Below, piece by piece: positions 33,668 to 44,960 of a stretch of 64,000 bases of DNA. The position numbers were made by a program, and so were the translations under genes. A model generated the notes under the pieces. The model was not told the DNA's origin. It saw only the letters and a program-made list of their open reading frames with translations, and did no database searches. The stretch is from Vicugna pacos (Eukaryota > Chordata > Mammalia > Artiodactyla > Camelidae), in the NCBI RefSeq assembly GCF_048564905.1, contig NC_133002.1, positions 53,873,183 through 53,937,182 of the forward strand, in the 5' to 3' direction. How positions within the stretch are numbered: position 1 is the first letter of the stretch; each line of letters opens with the position of its first letter.

Positions 33668-33905
33668 AATAATAATACAACAATAGTACAGTGCCTGTTA
33701 CTTTGTAAGTACTTAAAATAGTCAATAGTAATTTGGATGCATTATCTCATTTAGCCCTCCTGATTATCTTAGGAAATTAATGTCATCATGTCCCCATTTT
33801 AAAGATAAGAAGTATTATACCACTCATGGCAACGTTGCACAGCTGGAAACTGGTAGAGGAGGAGTTTTAAAACAAGGTCACTAACTCCAAAGCCCCAGAT
33901 CTTTA
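33668..33905 (+). repeat. MIR SINE
   Basis: ACAATAGTACAGTGCCTGTT, GTAAGTACTTAAAATAGTCA, TTATCTCATTTAGCCCTCCT, CCCCATTTTAAAGATAAGAA and AACGTTGCACAGCTGGAAAC give a diverged but ordered MIR. Confidence 0.85.
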
Positions 33906-34099
33906 CCACTCTGCCCTGCTTCCTCTTTTTCCTTTTGGGTTTCTGACAGATGATCAGCAAGACGTTTGCTTTCTATCAGTGGGAAAACGGGATTTGTTGC
34001 AAATCGCTACAGAAAGCCTAGTTTAGTATGCAGTTAACAAAAGCCAAAACCCATGCAGTTTAGAAGGCAAGAATTTTCTGCATAGTTCTTACATATGAA

Positions 34100-34330
34100 A
34101 AGCAGTAACTAATATCTTTACAGCCCTAATCGTGTATCAGGCACTATACGTTAAATACCTTACTCCTGAACTCTCTTAATTCTCACAACCACCCAATGAA
34201 GTGGGTACTATTATTAAATCCATTTTATAGGTAAGAAAACTGAGGCACAGGGAGAGGAAGTAACTTGCCCAGGATCCCACTGCTTGGAAGTCAGAAGACT
34301 TTACATCCAGGTAGTCCTGTTCCAGAATCT
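34100..34330 (+). repeat. MIR SINE
   Basis: GCCCTAATCGTGTATCAGGC, AATTCTCACAACCACCCAAT, GAAAACTGAGGCACAGGGAG, AAGTAACTTGCCCAGGATCC: a good MIR. It lies 200 bases right of another MIR in the same direction. Confidence 0.95.
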
Positions 34331-35024
34331 GTGCTCCATTGTACCCTTCTCCCTTACCTTTCCCCGACACCTTAGTAACTGAGGACCATGCCTCTTAGAG
34401 AAACTCCAGGGCTTTAGTTGAAGTCCCTTATCTTTTGAGTTATACAGACCAAATAAATATTGCATGAGATCAGCTAATAAGAGATCATGGAAATACTGAG
34501 TAGCAGACAAAAACTGAAGACAAAATTAGTAATTTTATCATGAGAATATGACCTAATCTGAAGCTACATATGGTTCAGATTGAATCCAAACTCATGGAAT
34601 TTCAACAAATTCCTCCCCCCCCCTTTTTTTTTTGCTTTCACTGTGAAGTCTATGTTGGCGAGACGAGTATTACTCACTTTGTGTGTATCTGTTTGATGCC
34701 ATTCCCTTGCTTTTGTTCTTCCCTGCCAAATTCATAATAGAATACTTACTGCAGGTACTCAGGAAATTTCTTGGATAATTCTGAGTAGAAATCTGTGGTT
34801 GGTTTGTTTCTATGTAGTCAAATTTGGAATTTGAAATTAAGACTAGAGAAAAGACCACGATATGTTCATCCTAATACAAAAAAAAAAAAAAAAGACTGTT
34901 TTAACAACCTTGGATCATCTAAGCTGGAGATACTGGTGGCCGAGACTATGCAATAGACTTGGCTGGTATAATAATAACAAGGCAGGTCAGAGCAACCCCA
35001 AGCTTTCCAACTTCTGGGGTGACT
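34331..35024. other. Unassigned, with C9T10 run
   Basis: A C9 run at 34615-34623 followed by T10 is a likely length-variable site. A17 near 34878-34893 may be the tail of an unrecognised retroposed piece. No exon or repeat family is recognised. Confidence 0.35.
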
Positions 35025-36950
35025 CATTTTGTCCATATGGCTGTCCAACTGACGCAGCACCATTTGGTGTTACGGCCACCTTTCTCCCTCTGCACTGCAG
35101 TGTTGCCTTTGTTGTTAATCGGGGACCATATATGTGTGGGTTTAGATCAGTACCATTCTGTACTGATTAGTCATTTGGTCTTTTTTTATGCCAGTACTGT
35201 ACTGTGTTAATTACTATGGTTTTACAATAGATCTTTCAAATCTCTCTTTTCTCTTATAGCTTTCTTGAAATGGCCGAGACCACTCTTTCCCTGTTGAATA
35301 TAAATAGTGTAGTTATTGTTTCATTTTTTTCTGTTGGGGAATATTCTCCATATTTACCACTAAATATGAGAGATTTTTTTTGTGTGGATATTTTATCAGT
35401 TTGAATAAGCTCTCTACTATTCCTAGTTTTCCACGAGTTTTTAAAATCACAAACATTTGTGTTAAATTTTGTCAAATATTTTTTCTCTGCATCTGTTAAC
35501 ATGGTTGTGTGATTTTCTACTCTTAATGTGAATTACACTGAGTTCTGAATATTAATATACTCACTTATCTGGAATAAGCCTCACTTAGTGTATTGTTCAC
35601 TTTCTATATTATTGGATTTAATTTGCTAATATTTCCTTAAGGATTTTTACATCTATGTTCATGAAGGAGATTAGCCCATAATTTTCTTCTTTTTTTGTAA
35701 TTTTCTTGTCAGGTTATGGAATCAAAGTTTTGCTGCTTCTTCCACCCCCCCCCCCCAAAAAAGAGTTAGGAAGTATTTCCTTTTTTTACTAGCCTTTGAA
35801 AGAATTTATGTAAGATTGGTATTATTTTATCTATAAATATTTGGATGAATTCACTTGGGAAATGCTCACAAGTGGGCCTGAATTCTTTTTGTGGAAAGGT
35901 TTTCCAGTTGCACATTTAATGCAGATTGTCTGTGTCTTCCTTTTACAGGTTTAGTATGTTGTAATTTTAAGAATTTTTAAAATTTCACTTTATTGCTAAT
36001 TTCGTTGGCATAAATTTGTGAACAGTTATCCTCTTTTCATTAATATCTATCAGATCTGTAGTGATGTCCCCTTTTTCATTCCTGATATTGGTAGATTGTG
36101 TTTTCTGTTTTTTCCTCTTGATGAGTCTTGTAACTGTGTTACCAATTTTATGAGCCTTTTCAAAGGAAAAAACTTTTGGCTTTGTTGATTTTCTCTAGTA
36201 TATAATGCTTTTATTTAATCAATTTCTGCTTCTTTTGCTTGTTTGTTTACTTCCTTCCTTCTACTTTTTTTGTATTTATTAGGCTATTCTTTTTCTAGCT
36301 TTGTAGAATCTTAAATCATTGGTTTTCCTTTTTATTTCGTGTATGTATTTGAAGCTGCAGATTTTCCTAAGACTGCTTTTGCTGCATCTAAGTTTTGGTA
36401 TGTCATATTTCCATTATCACTTGGTTAAAATATCTTCTAATTTCCATTGTTATTTGTTCTTTGATTCATGAGTTATTTAAAATTTTGCTGCTTATCTTCT
36501 GAATACTTGGAGAATTTTCAAACATTTTCAAAACATTTCTCTGTTATTAATTCCTATCTTAATTTCACTGTTGTGAAATAGTCTGTTTGATTGTAAATCA
36601 TTTGAAAATTGTTGTGACTTGCTTCACTGATCAAATCTCAATCTGTTTTGTTAAATATTCTATATGCACTTGAAAAATAAACTGTAACTCTGCAGTTGTT
36701 AAATATAGTGTTTTGTATGTCAATTAAGTTAAATTGGTTAAGTTTTAGTAATTATCCTAGAGGTTAAAATGTGCATCCTTATCTTAATGACATTCTTTTT
36801 TATTTAATGCTTTTACCGCTTCTCAAATGGAGCAAGAGCTCCATTTATCCTGTTCTCTTTTGTCGAAAAATTTTATCATATTTTACTTCTGTATATGTTG
36901 TATACCTCACAAGATACCACTGTTGTTGTTCGAAGCAGTCAATATTCTTT

Positions 36951-37415
36951 TTTTTAATTTAAATTTTTAAAAATTTTGGTATAGTTGATTTACAATGTTG
37001 TTTTAGTTTCCGGTGTACAGCATAGAGATTCAGGTATACAAATATATATATATTATTCATTATAGGTTATTACAAGATATTGAATATAGTTCTCTGTGCT
37101 ATACAGTAGGACCTTGCCTTATGTTTATCTGTATTTTATGTAGTAGTTTGGATCTGCTAATCCCAAACTCCTAATTTACCTCTCCCCATTTTCCCTTTGG
37201 TAACCATAATTTTGTTTTCTATGTCTGTGAGTCTCTTTCTATTTTGGAAATAAGTTCATTTATTTATATCACTTTTTTAGATTCCAAATATAAGTGAGAT
37301 CATGTAATATTTGACTTTCTCTGTTTGACTTATTTCACTTAGTATGGGAATCTCTAGGTCCATCCCTGTTGCAAATGGTATCATTTCATTCTTTTTTTAT
37401 GGCTGAGTAGTATTC

Positions 37416-37470
<55 letters not shown>

Positions 37471-38676
37471 CAGACCATATTTTCTTTATCCAGTCATCTG
37501 TCCATGGACATTTAGGTTGCTTCCATGTCTTGGCTATTGTATATAGTGCTGCTGTGAACATTGAAGTGCATGTATCTTTTCAAATTAGAATTCCTTCCAG
37601 ATACATATGCTGGAGTGGGACTGCTGGATCATATAGTAAGTCCACTTTTAGTTTTTTAAGAAATCTCCATACTGTTTTCCATACTGGCTGTACCAAATAA
37701 CATTCTCACCAACAGTGTAGGAGAGCTCCTTTTTCTCCACATCCTCTCCAGAGTTTATTGTTTGTAGACTTTCATAGGATGGCCATTCTGACTGATGTGA
37801 GATGATACCTCATTATAGTTTTGATTTGCATTTCTCTAATAACTAGTGATATTGAGCATCTTTTCATGTACCCATTGGCCATCTGTATGTCTTTTTAGGT
37901 CTTCTGCCCATTTTTTGATTGGGTTGTTTGTCTTTTTGTTATGGAGTTGTATGAACTGTTTGTATATTCTGGAAATCAAGCCCTTGTTAGTCACATCATT
38001 TGCAAATATCTTCTCCCAGTATGTAGGTTGTCTTTTCATTTTGTTTATCATTTCCTTTGCTGTGTAAAAACTTATAAGTTTGATTAGATGCCATTTGTTT
38101 ATTTTTGCTTTAATTTCTGTTGTCTTGGAAGACTGACCTAAGAAAACATTGGTACTATTTATGTCAGAGTATTTTTCCTATGTTTTCTTCTAGGAGTTTT
38201 ATGGTGTCTTGTCTTATATTTAAATCTTGAAGGCATTTTGAGTTTATTTTTGTGTATGAGTTTATATGGTGTGAGGGAATGTTCTAACTTCACTGATTTA
38301 CATGTGGCTGTCCAGCTTTCCCAATACCACTTGCTAAAGAGACTGTCTTTTCTCCGCTGTATATTCTTGCCTCCTTTGTAAAAGATTAATTGACTGTATG
38401 TGTATGGGTTTATTTTTGGGCTCTCTAGTCTGTTCTATTGATCCATATGTTTATTTTTGTGCCAGTACCATGCTGTTTTGATTACTGTAGCTCTGCAGCA
38501 TTGCCTTAAGTCTGGGAGAGTTATGCCTTCAGCACTGTTCTTTTACTAAGTGTTGCTTTGGCAATTCTGGGTCTTTGGTGATTCTGTATAAATTTTAGAG
38601 TTATCTGTTCTAGTACTGTGAAAACTGAACTGAGTAATTTGATAGGAATTGCGTTAAATTTGCAGATTGACAAGTG
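36951..38676 (-). mobile_element. LINE-1 of 1.7 kb inside L1M
   Basis: A T-rich 3' end (36949-36968), 3' UTR (GATTTACAATGTTGTTTTAG, CTGTGCTATACAGTAGGACC, GTAACCATAATTTTGTTTTC), then reversed ORF2 C-terminal part to about 38676 (GTGCCAGTACCATGCTGTTT, GGCAATTCTGGGTCTTTGGT). The probable target-site duplication is GTCAATATTCTTT (36938-36950) and GTCAATTTTCCTTT (38677-38690). It is moderately diverged and of cetartiodactyl type. It holds a (TG)n at the position of the usual 'tattccattgtgtat' block. Confidence 0.9.
37419..37465. repeat. (TG)n microsatellite, about 23 units
   Basis: An uninterrupted TG run inside the reversed LINE-1, grown from the short GT stretch that L1 copies carry at this point. 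Likely length-polymorphic. Confidence 0.95.
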
Positions 38677-39167
38677 GTCAATTTTCCTTTATACTTATCT
38701 ATACAATCATGCTTTCTTAGGCTCTTCTTCCTTGCTCTTCTTTGCTTTCATCTTGGATCATTTTACGTGGCTTGAAGAATTTCTTTTAGCATGTCTTATA
38801 CTGTGGGTTCCTTTTTTTTAATGCTTGATTTATGATTTATTATTTTTCAAAAGAGTCATTAACACATTATAATCACCCTTAGGGTTCATTCTTGGTGTTG
38901 GGCAGTCTCTGGGTTTGGGCAAATGTATAGTGGCATGTATCTACCAGTATGGTATCACACAGAGTATTTCCACTGCCCTAAAATCCTCTATGCTCTACCT
39001 ACTTTTATGTTTGATTTTACAGTTCTGTGTGTTTTCAATTTTGACTAAGTTTCTTAGCTTTTCTCTGTTTTTTTGTTCACTCCCTTTTCTTTTTCCACAC
39101 CCTGCCTCCCCCTTCTTCCTTCCCTACTTCCTTCCTGCTGATGGATAAATATGATCTATATAATCTG

Positions 39168-39213
39168 ACAGTGCTTTTCAAACTTGAATGTGCATATGAG
39201 TCACCTGAGAAAT
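39168..39213 (+). repeat. MER5A start, broken off
   Basis: CAGTGCTTTTCAAACTTGAA, TGTGCATATGAGTCACCTGA is the first 45 bases of MER5A. The rest of the element is missing because the LINE-1 tail follows at once, with no continuation on the far side of the insertion. Confidence 0.65.
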
Positions 39214-39215
39214 TT

Positions 39216-40042
39216 GTTTTTTTCTTTTTTCAACTTTTTTTTATTGAGTTATAGTCATTTTACAATGTTGTATCAAATTCCAATGTAGAGCACAATTTTT
39301 CAGTTATACATGAACATACATACATTCATTGTCACATTCTCTTTCACTATGAGTCACCACAAGATCCTGTATATATTTTCGTGTGCTACACAGTACAATC
39401 TTGTTTACCTATTCTGCATTTTGAAATCCCAGTCTGTCTCTTCCCACCCCCCATCCCCTGGCAACCTGGAGGAATAACTCTCCCAGACTTCAGACAATAA
39501 TACAGAACTACAGTCATAAAGACAGCATGGTATTGGTACAAAAACAGACATATGGACCAATGGAACAGAATAGAGAGCCCAGAAATGAACCACAAACTTT
39601 TGGTCAACTAATCTTCAACAAAAGAGGCAAGAATATACAATGGAATAAAGACAGTTTCTTCAACAAATGGTGTTGGGAAAACTGGACAGCAGCATGTAAA
39701 TCTGTGAAGCTAGAACACTCTCTTACACCACACACAAAAATAAACTCAAAATGGATCAAATACTCAAACATAAAACAAGATACAATAAACCTCTTAGAAG
39801 AAAATATAGGCAAAACAGTATCTGACATACATCTCAAAAATGTTCTCCTAGGGCAGTCAACCCAAGCAATAGAAATAAAAGCAAGAATAAACAAATGGGA
39901 CCTAATTAAACTTACAAGCTTCTGCACAGCAAAGGAAACCATAAGTAAAACAAAACGACAACCTACAGCATGGGAGAAAATTTTTGCAAATGAAACCGAC
40001 AAAGGCTTGATCTCCAGAATATATAAGCAGCTCATACGACTT
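39216..40042 (-). mobile_element. Camelid-type LINE-1, 5'-inverted
   Basis: 39216-39466 is a reversed 3' UTR with T-rich start. It carries TTATTGAGTTATAGTCATTT, GTAGAGCACAATTTTTCAGT, CACAAGATCCTGTATATATT and CTGTCTCTTCCCACCCCCCA, the tail I associate with young camelid LINE-1s. From about 39467 the sequence switches to ORF2 on the opposite strand. This head-to-head join of 3' UTR with an inverted upstream ORF2 piece is the mark of twin priming during insertion. Divergence looks lower than in the other LINE-1s here. Confidence 0.85.
39470..40042 (+). pseudogene. LINE-1 ORF2 fragment (inverted segment)
   Basis: The frame open from before 39527 to about 40042 encodes a late ORF2 segment: [20 protein letters not shown], the QPTAWEKIFAN stretch and ISRIYKQLIRL. 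It lies downstream of the reverse-transcriptase core in the parent protein. The last residues of the open frame, up to 40090, come from the host L1M, so the frame runs over the insertion border by chance. About 190 codons stay open, which speaks for a young element. It is not a host gene. Confidence 0.9.
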
Positions 40043-40302
40043 ATTAAGTGGGTTGCTTTTAATGCATTATTTCAGCTCTTGTTTTTCTGAAAATGTCTGT
40101 ATTTTATATTTTTACTGTGTATAAAATTCTAGGCTGGCATTTTTGTTTCTGTTTATTTTTTTCTTTCAACAATTTATAAATGTCTTACATTATGCTCAGC
40201 TTTTATATTTTGTTGAAAATAATGTTTGCTCCTTTTTAGGTAACGTTTCTTATTTCTCTGGATTGTTTACAATTTCTTTTTTTTTAATTTTTAACAGAAG
40301 TT

Positions 40303-40304
<2 letters not shown>

Positions 40305-40334
<30 letters not shown>

Positions 40335-40335
40335 T
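40305..40335. repeat. (TG)n microsatellite, about 15 units
   Basis: An alternating GT run inside the old L1M, preceded by T9. Likely length-variable. Confidence 0.95.
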
Positions 40336-41000
40336 GTTAGGGAGATAGAGATAAAAGATAGATTGCTCATTCTACCTGGGGTTTGCAGATCTTTTGAATC
40401 TGTCATTTAATCCCTTCTTTGAGTTTCAAAAACATTTTTGGCATTAATTTTTCATACTAGTCCCCATTCTATCTCTACTCTACTCATCCTGGAAGTTTAA
40501 ATGCAGTATGTTACAGTTTGAATCTTTTTACCTTCTCTTTTTGGTTGTTTCCTTTTTTTTTTTTTTTTCTGGTCTCCAGTTTAGATATTTTTTTATTGGT
40601 TTGTCTTTGAGTTTACTAATCTTTTTTCACTTTTGCATTGTCTAGATTGCTCTAATGAGTTATTCCAGATATAGTATTTTTCATTTCTAGAAGATGTATT
40701 TCATTCTTTTTACAGACTCAAGTGATTTATTAAATTATCCACTGATTTATTCACCCATCTTTTCCTCTGTTTAATATATTTGTAATAGTTATTTCTATTG
40801 TTCTTTCTATAAACTCCAGTATCTGGATAATCTGAAGGTCTACTTCTGTTGCTCAATTTTTTTCTTGGTTATTAGATAAATTATCTATTTCTTTGTCTTT
40901 TAAATTTTAACTTTATGCCAGTCCTTTTGTAAAAAAAAAAAAGAATTATAGATATTGAATATAATATTATTTTCCCCCCAAGAATTGTTGCCCTTTCTTT

Positions 41001-42824
41001 TGTTGGGCAGATGAGGGGAAGATCATCTAAGTCTAATCAGTAATTGCGCTTGGTCAGGGCTTGGCTGGGCTTTTAGTTAGATTCAGCCCTATCACTGCTG
41101 CGTCACTTAATCTACGCATTGGGATCTTGGTAGATGTCTGTCTCTTTGTTCTTTAAATACATTAAATAAATGAGCTCAGCTGTTTAGCCCCCAGCCCCAT
41201 ACAGCCTTCATATACATGGCAAATATATTGAGGAGGAGATGAGCCATAGTTTGATGCAGGACCTTTTATCTTAAGTGCCATGAAATGGAGGAGAATTTTA
41301 CTCTGCCTTCCAGCCCCATCCCTCCCTTTGGCTGTGGTCCTCCCATGGTTTTGATTAAAAGTCTAATGAGTCTCTTCTTCCCCAGTAATGAAGTTGATAC
41401 CTTTCAGAGGCTTTAAAGTAAACTCTAAACTTCTACTCCAGCAGGTTCAAAATATGTTAATATATTATTAATAACTATAAGATATATATGTTTTGTGTTT
41501 ATTGAAGGATTCTGTCTCATAGTTCACTATGAGCAGATAAACACTCCACCACCTGCACTGCCCCAGCCCTCGGGTGTGATCCTGTAGGATCACGTATTTG
41601 GGCTCCTTCAGATCTCTGTCTCTCATGCCTGTCTGTGTGGCTTTCAGAAGCACCATTAGACCCAACTTTCTGCAGTGGAGTCCCCTTACCTATGCCAAGT
41701 CTGATCCACAGGGTTTCCCAGAATTGGCTGCTGTCCTCGTGGAAGAAGCAACCATGGGTTGGTTGACCGCTCTGTTGGGAAGCGCTCTTCTGTCTTTGGC
41801 ATTTAGTTCATCTAGTCCTTATTGTTCGTGCAGTTTTTCGATGTCACTGAAAGTGTGATTTTGCAGTGTCTCCTTTTCCCCGCAGTTGTCATAGCAGGCA
41901 CAAGGACCTGCCGCTACATACAACACCCTGCGTGGAAGACAGACTTTCATCGTTATTATTGATGTTACGACTGATGATTTAGAAGAGTTTCCTCCGATTA
42001 TCTAAATAATTGTTGGTAGGGCACAGACCTTTTCAGACTTGTTATATTGAGGGAAAACCCTATGAAATTTCTTTCCTATATAAACTCTATGATTTGGAAG
42101 GAATTTCCATGGACTTTCTGCTGACCCTGTACCTCTTAAACCTCTGCCGTGTGTATCTTTGTGTGATAACATTGTGTAGTCAGCAGAGTGGACTGTACAA
42201 ATTGCCCTGGAACCCACTCCTACACCAGGATGCCTCACAGTAATTTAACCATAAATGAACAACCCCGTGAATCATGGACATGAACCCTACTAGCCCACAC
42301 TAACTGTATTTTGATTTCAGCATCTTCTTCCTTGGATTACCAGAATGCTTACAGATATTCCAGTGGAAGCTGACATGAGAGGTCAGAGTGGAAGAGTAAA
42401 CACAGTGGTCTTAACCGTGGACAGTTGAAACATCTGAACTTAACAAATTTTATGCAAGTGTATGGCCATGTGACCATATCACTAGAAATTTCCCCAGGCC
42501 CACGGAAAAGGCCCAGATAAGCAAGGGGCCCTGAAGTATACACTTTTTTAGCTTCCCAGAAAACCTGCCGTCATCAACAACATGTGCACACACAATTACC
42601 ACCACCACAGTAAATAAGTAAATAAACGCAACCAAACCAAAAACAGAAGCACGGTGAGCTGATATCCACAAGTGGTTTTCTGCTGGTTTGGCTTGTCCCC
42701 CTATTGGATAAAACCCCCAAGGAGGGTGAACCTTAAAGGACATTACATTCGCTTAAATAGTCAAGGAAAATGGATACTTCTAGAAGAAGACAGACATCAT
42801 GTTATAGTGACTATTAAGCCTACA
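41001..42824. other. Unassigned, perhaps decayed L1 5' region
   Basis: 41.0-41.9 kb may continue the reversed L1M: its composition is T/C-rich on the plus strand and it holds scattered frames, but no block is firm. 41900-42800 has no recognisable repeat or exon. Frames of 62-97 codons occur on both strands without known motif. Confidence 0.35.
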
Positions 42825-42912
42825 TTTAAATGCCAGCATCACAGTGTACTCTGGGCACCTTTGTTAGTCTTCTTATGCCTTAGTGTCTTCACCTATAAAA
42901 TAGAGATACGTG
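42825..42912 (-). repeat. MIR SINE fragment
   Basis: GGGCACCTTTGTTAGTCTTC, TTATGCCTTAGTGTCTTCAC and CTATAAAATAGAGATAC fit the reversed MIR core ('cctcagtttcctcatctgtaaaatgg'). Confidence 0.55.
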
Positions 42913-42960
42913 TGTATATACATACATACATATGTATGTGTGTGTGTCTGTGTATATATT
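42913..42960. repeat. Mixed (CATA)n/(TG)n simple repeat
   Basis: TATACATACATACATATG is followed by TATGTGTGTGTGTCTGTG. It may have grown from the A-rich border of the MIR on its left. Confidence 0.8.
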
Positions 42961-43399
42961 GAATGTGTTGTATCTTTCAATGTTGTAGCTCAATCTCTAT
43001 ATATGTATATATTTACCTTTCCCTATATATGGAGAGAGCAGCTAGCATAAATATTATCTAATGTTTATGATCATTATTATTTGGATCTATCCGTAAGTGA
43101 AATATAAAGATTATTCTCTTTTTTTTTAAATATTGGTATTGTTACCATGTTTAATAGGAAATTCATAAAGCTTAGATAAAAGGCATTAGTTACCTTTAAT
43201 ATACTATATAGTGCGCATGGAAGTGTGTGTGGTGGGGGAAATATGTTGACTCCAGGAGGCCTGCCTTTAAAGACCCTGAACTACATCTTGGAGGTGGGTT
43301 CCCACCTGTGAAGACAGTTCTCCAGGCTACCTGAGGTTAGGGACTGTGTACTGTTTGAGGCATTGATCTGCAGGACACTGTGATTTCCTCTAAGTTGCA

Positions 43400-44570
43400 C
43401 AGGGAAGAAAGCGAAGAGGGAGGGGCTTAGGGTTGGGGCAATAAAGGTCGGAGCGTTTGTGGAGAAGTTCAGGTAAAGAGGTGGCGCTTGAGTGAGAGAG
43501 CTGAGAGTTTAGGCGGCTGCAGTGAGAGGAGTTAAGGTGTTTACATTTTGTAACACGAGGGTTACATTTGACCGTGGGGATGGACAGCATCCCCACAAAG
43601 ACGTGTGCAGGGGAAGGTGAGTCCAGTTGAGGACGGGGAGGAAATAAGGAGGAACAGGTACTAGAGATGTCATCCGTGTGCCTGGTGAAATCTCCCAGAG
43701 TGACGGTGAGGACTAAGTGGAGAGGGAGACGGAAAACCCCACGTCGAAGCCCTGATGAAGGGAGAGGAGAGACTTGGAGGTTGGTTGCTGAGAGCAACAC
43801 AGGAGGGTACAGGAGAAACTTCAAAGGGGAGAGAGGTCTTAGGCTGACAGATGGATCTGGGAGAACCCCAGATGCAGGGAGTCGGCCGGCATGCACCCGT
43901 CGAGTCCGGCAGCAGAAGGACCCCTCCCCACCCTGCGGGGGACAGTTGTAGCCGGGGGCTGGCCGCGGGCCACATACCGCACACACGTAACAAAGGAGCA
44001 CACACTGCGTCAGAAGAAGGGAAAGATGTTCCCACCTAAGGTGAGAGGCTCTGCCCAGGCTCGGTGGACTCTTCATCTCTCGGTAAGGGGGTGTTCCAGG
44101 CCCAAAGCCCCCTTATGTGGCTGAGTGGAGGTCGAAAGACTGCACTCCTGAGACCTCCTCTCCCAACGTGTGTGATGGGTAGGAATACGGTGCCTGGATA
44201 AGGGTTGTGGCAGCACAAGTGGGAAGTAGAGGGTAACTTGGAAAGGAAGCCTTGTAGAAGCTGGAGAAAATGGAGCAGAGTCTGGGGCTCACTTCCTCCA
44301 AAAGCTGCTGGTTCTGCCTGAGGCTTAGAGAAGCTCACCTGGAGTTTAAGGAGCCACATGGCCCAGTGGGCATCGGGGTCCCATACTGCATCGCATGAGG
44401 ACATTTTGTCGCATGGGTGACAGCTCCCCCCAGGAGTGTGCCTGGGGAGGCCGGGGGAAGTGGTCAGCAGGGCTTCCTGCAGTGGTGAGGCGGCCTGACT
44501 CACGGACGCCCATCTCCTCTGACTAACGCTCGGCTGGCTGCCGGCCCTCTGCTCAGAGCCTGGGCCCCAG
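43400..44570. other. GC- and CpG-rich block of unknown nature
   Basis: It stands out against AT-rich flanks. CpGs cluster most at about 43876-43990. Long minus-strand open frames (43390-44076, 228 codons; 44036-44503, 155 codons) and several plus-strand frames overlap, as expected where stop codons are rare. The 228-codon frame has an L-G-D-F stretch (TVTLGDFTRHTDD) that weakly recalls the endonuclease of CR1/L2 LINEs, followed by no further match. Candidates are a decayed L2 ORF2 piece, an unknown repeat, or a small CpG island with promoter activity. I see no exon-like splice structure. Confidence 0.35.
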
Positions 44571-44960
44571 CTTGTCCTCTAGCAGGTCATTCGATGCCAG
44601 AATTGTAATTTCCTAGGACACAATGCTAGGTGAAATAGTGCATTGTACCAGCAAGAATGACACAGTAATTTAAGCCTGGGAATGCAATTTATTCAACCTC
44701 CTCATTTCCTAAATGAGTTCAAATTATAACAATCCCTTAGAGGACAGAGTTTTAGAAATGTTGATTCTTTTTATTTTTTATTGTGGCGGGGGTGGGGGGG
44801 GACATGATGGCGGTGGCCACGGGAAGGAAGGGGAGGAGGAGCCTTCCCATAGGTGACTTAAAGTGACAGAATCAGGAATTAGGATCAAGAAACATGAACT
44901 TCCTTGACAGTGGGATCCAAAGGGTTCTGTGTTTCTCAGACGAGTCCAAGCCAGCCCGCT

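Larger units (their letters stand above)
38811..40047 (-). mobile_element. Compound LINE-1 insertion (candidate 3' transduction)
   Basis: Read on the minus strand the block is: inverted 5' ORF2 piece, LINE-1 3' UTR, A-rich tail, 395 bases of non-L1 flank (38820-39215), AATAAA (38836-38841 reversed) and, 16 bases further, a second A8 tail (38812-38819). The flank holds parts of an L1M 3' UTR (38830-39010) and a MER5A start (39168-39213). The host L1M resumes after it. Flanking GTGGGTT copies (38803-38809, 40048-40054), 11 of 15 alike when extended leftwards, may be the target-site duplication. Separate insertions followed by deletion are the alternative. Confidence 0.5.
35025..41000 (-). repeat. 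Old L1M LINE, reversed, host of a nest
   Basis: About 3 kb of an old L1, minus strand, in colinear parts. 35025-36937: reversed ORF2 (TTGTCCATATGGCTGTCCAA, TATGCCAGTACTGTACTGTG, GTCCCCTTTTTCATTCCTGA, ATATGCACTTGAAAAATAAA). 38691-38802: CATCTTGGATCATTTTACGT, GGCTTGAAGAATTTCTTTTA. 40055-41000: TTCTGAAAATGTCTGTATTT, AAATTCTAGGCTGGCATTTT, CTCCAGTATCTGGATAATCT. The gaps hold a younger LINE-1 (36951-38676) and a compound insertion (38811-40047). The right border is uncertain; decayed L1 5' sequence may run to about 41.9 kb. All ORF2 reading is lost. Confidence 0.8.

Noticed and set aside
37422-37700. Frame starting with Cys-Val repeats
   Set aside because: Arises from the (TG)n microsatellite inside a LINE-1.
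43390-44503. 228- and 155-codon minus-strand frames as host genes
   Set aside because: GC-rich DNA with few stops, several competing frames on both strands, no known domain beyond one weak motif, no splice or start context.
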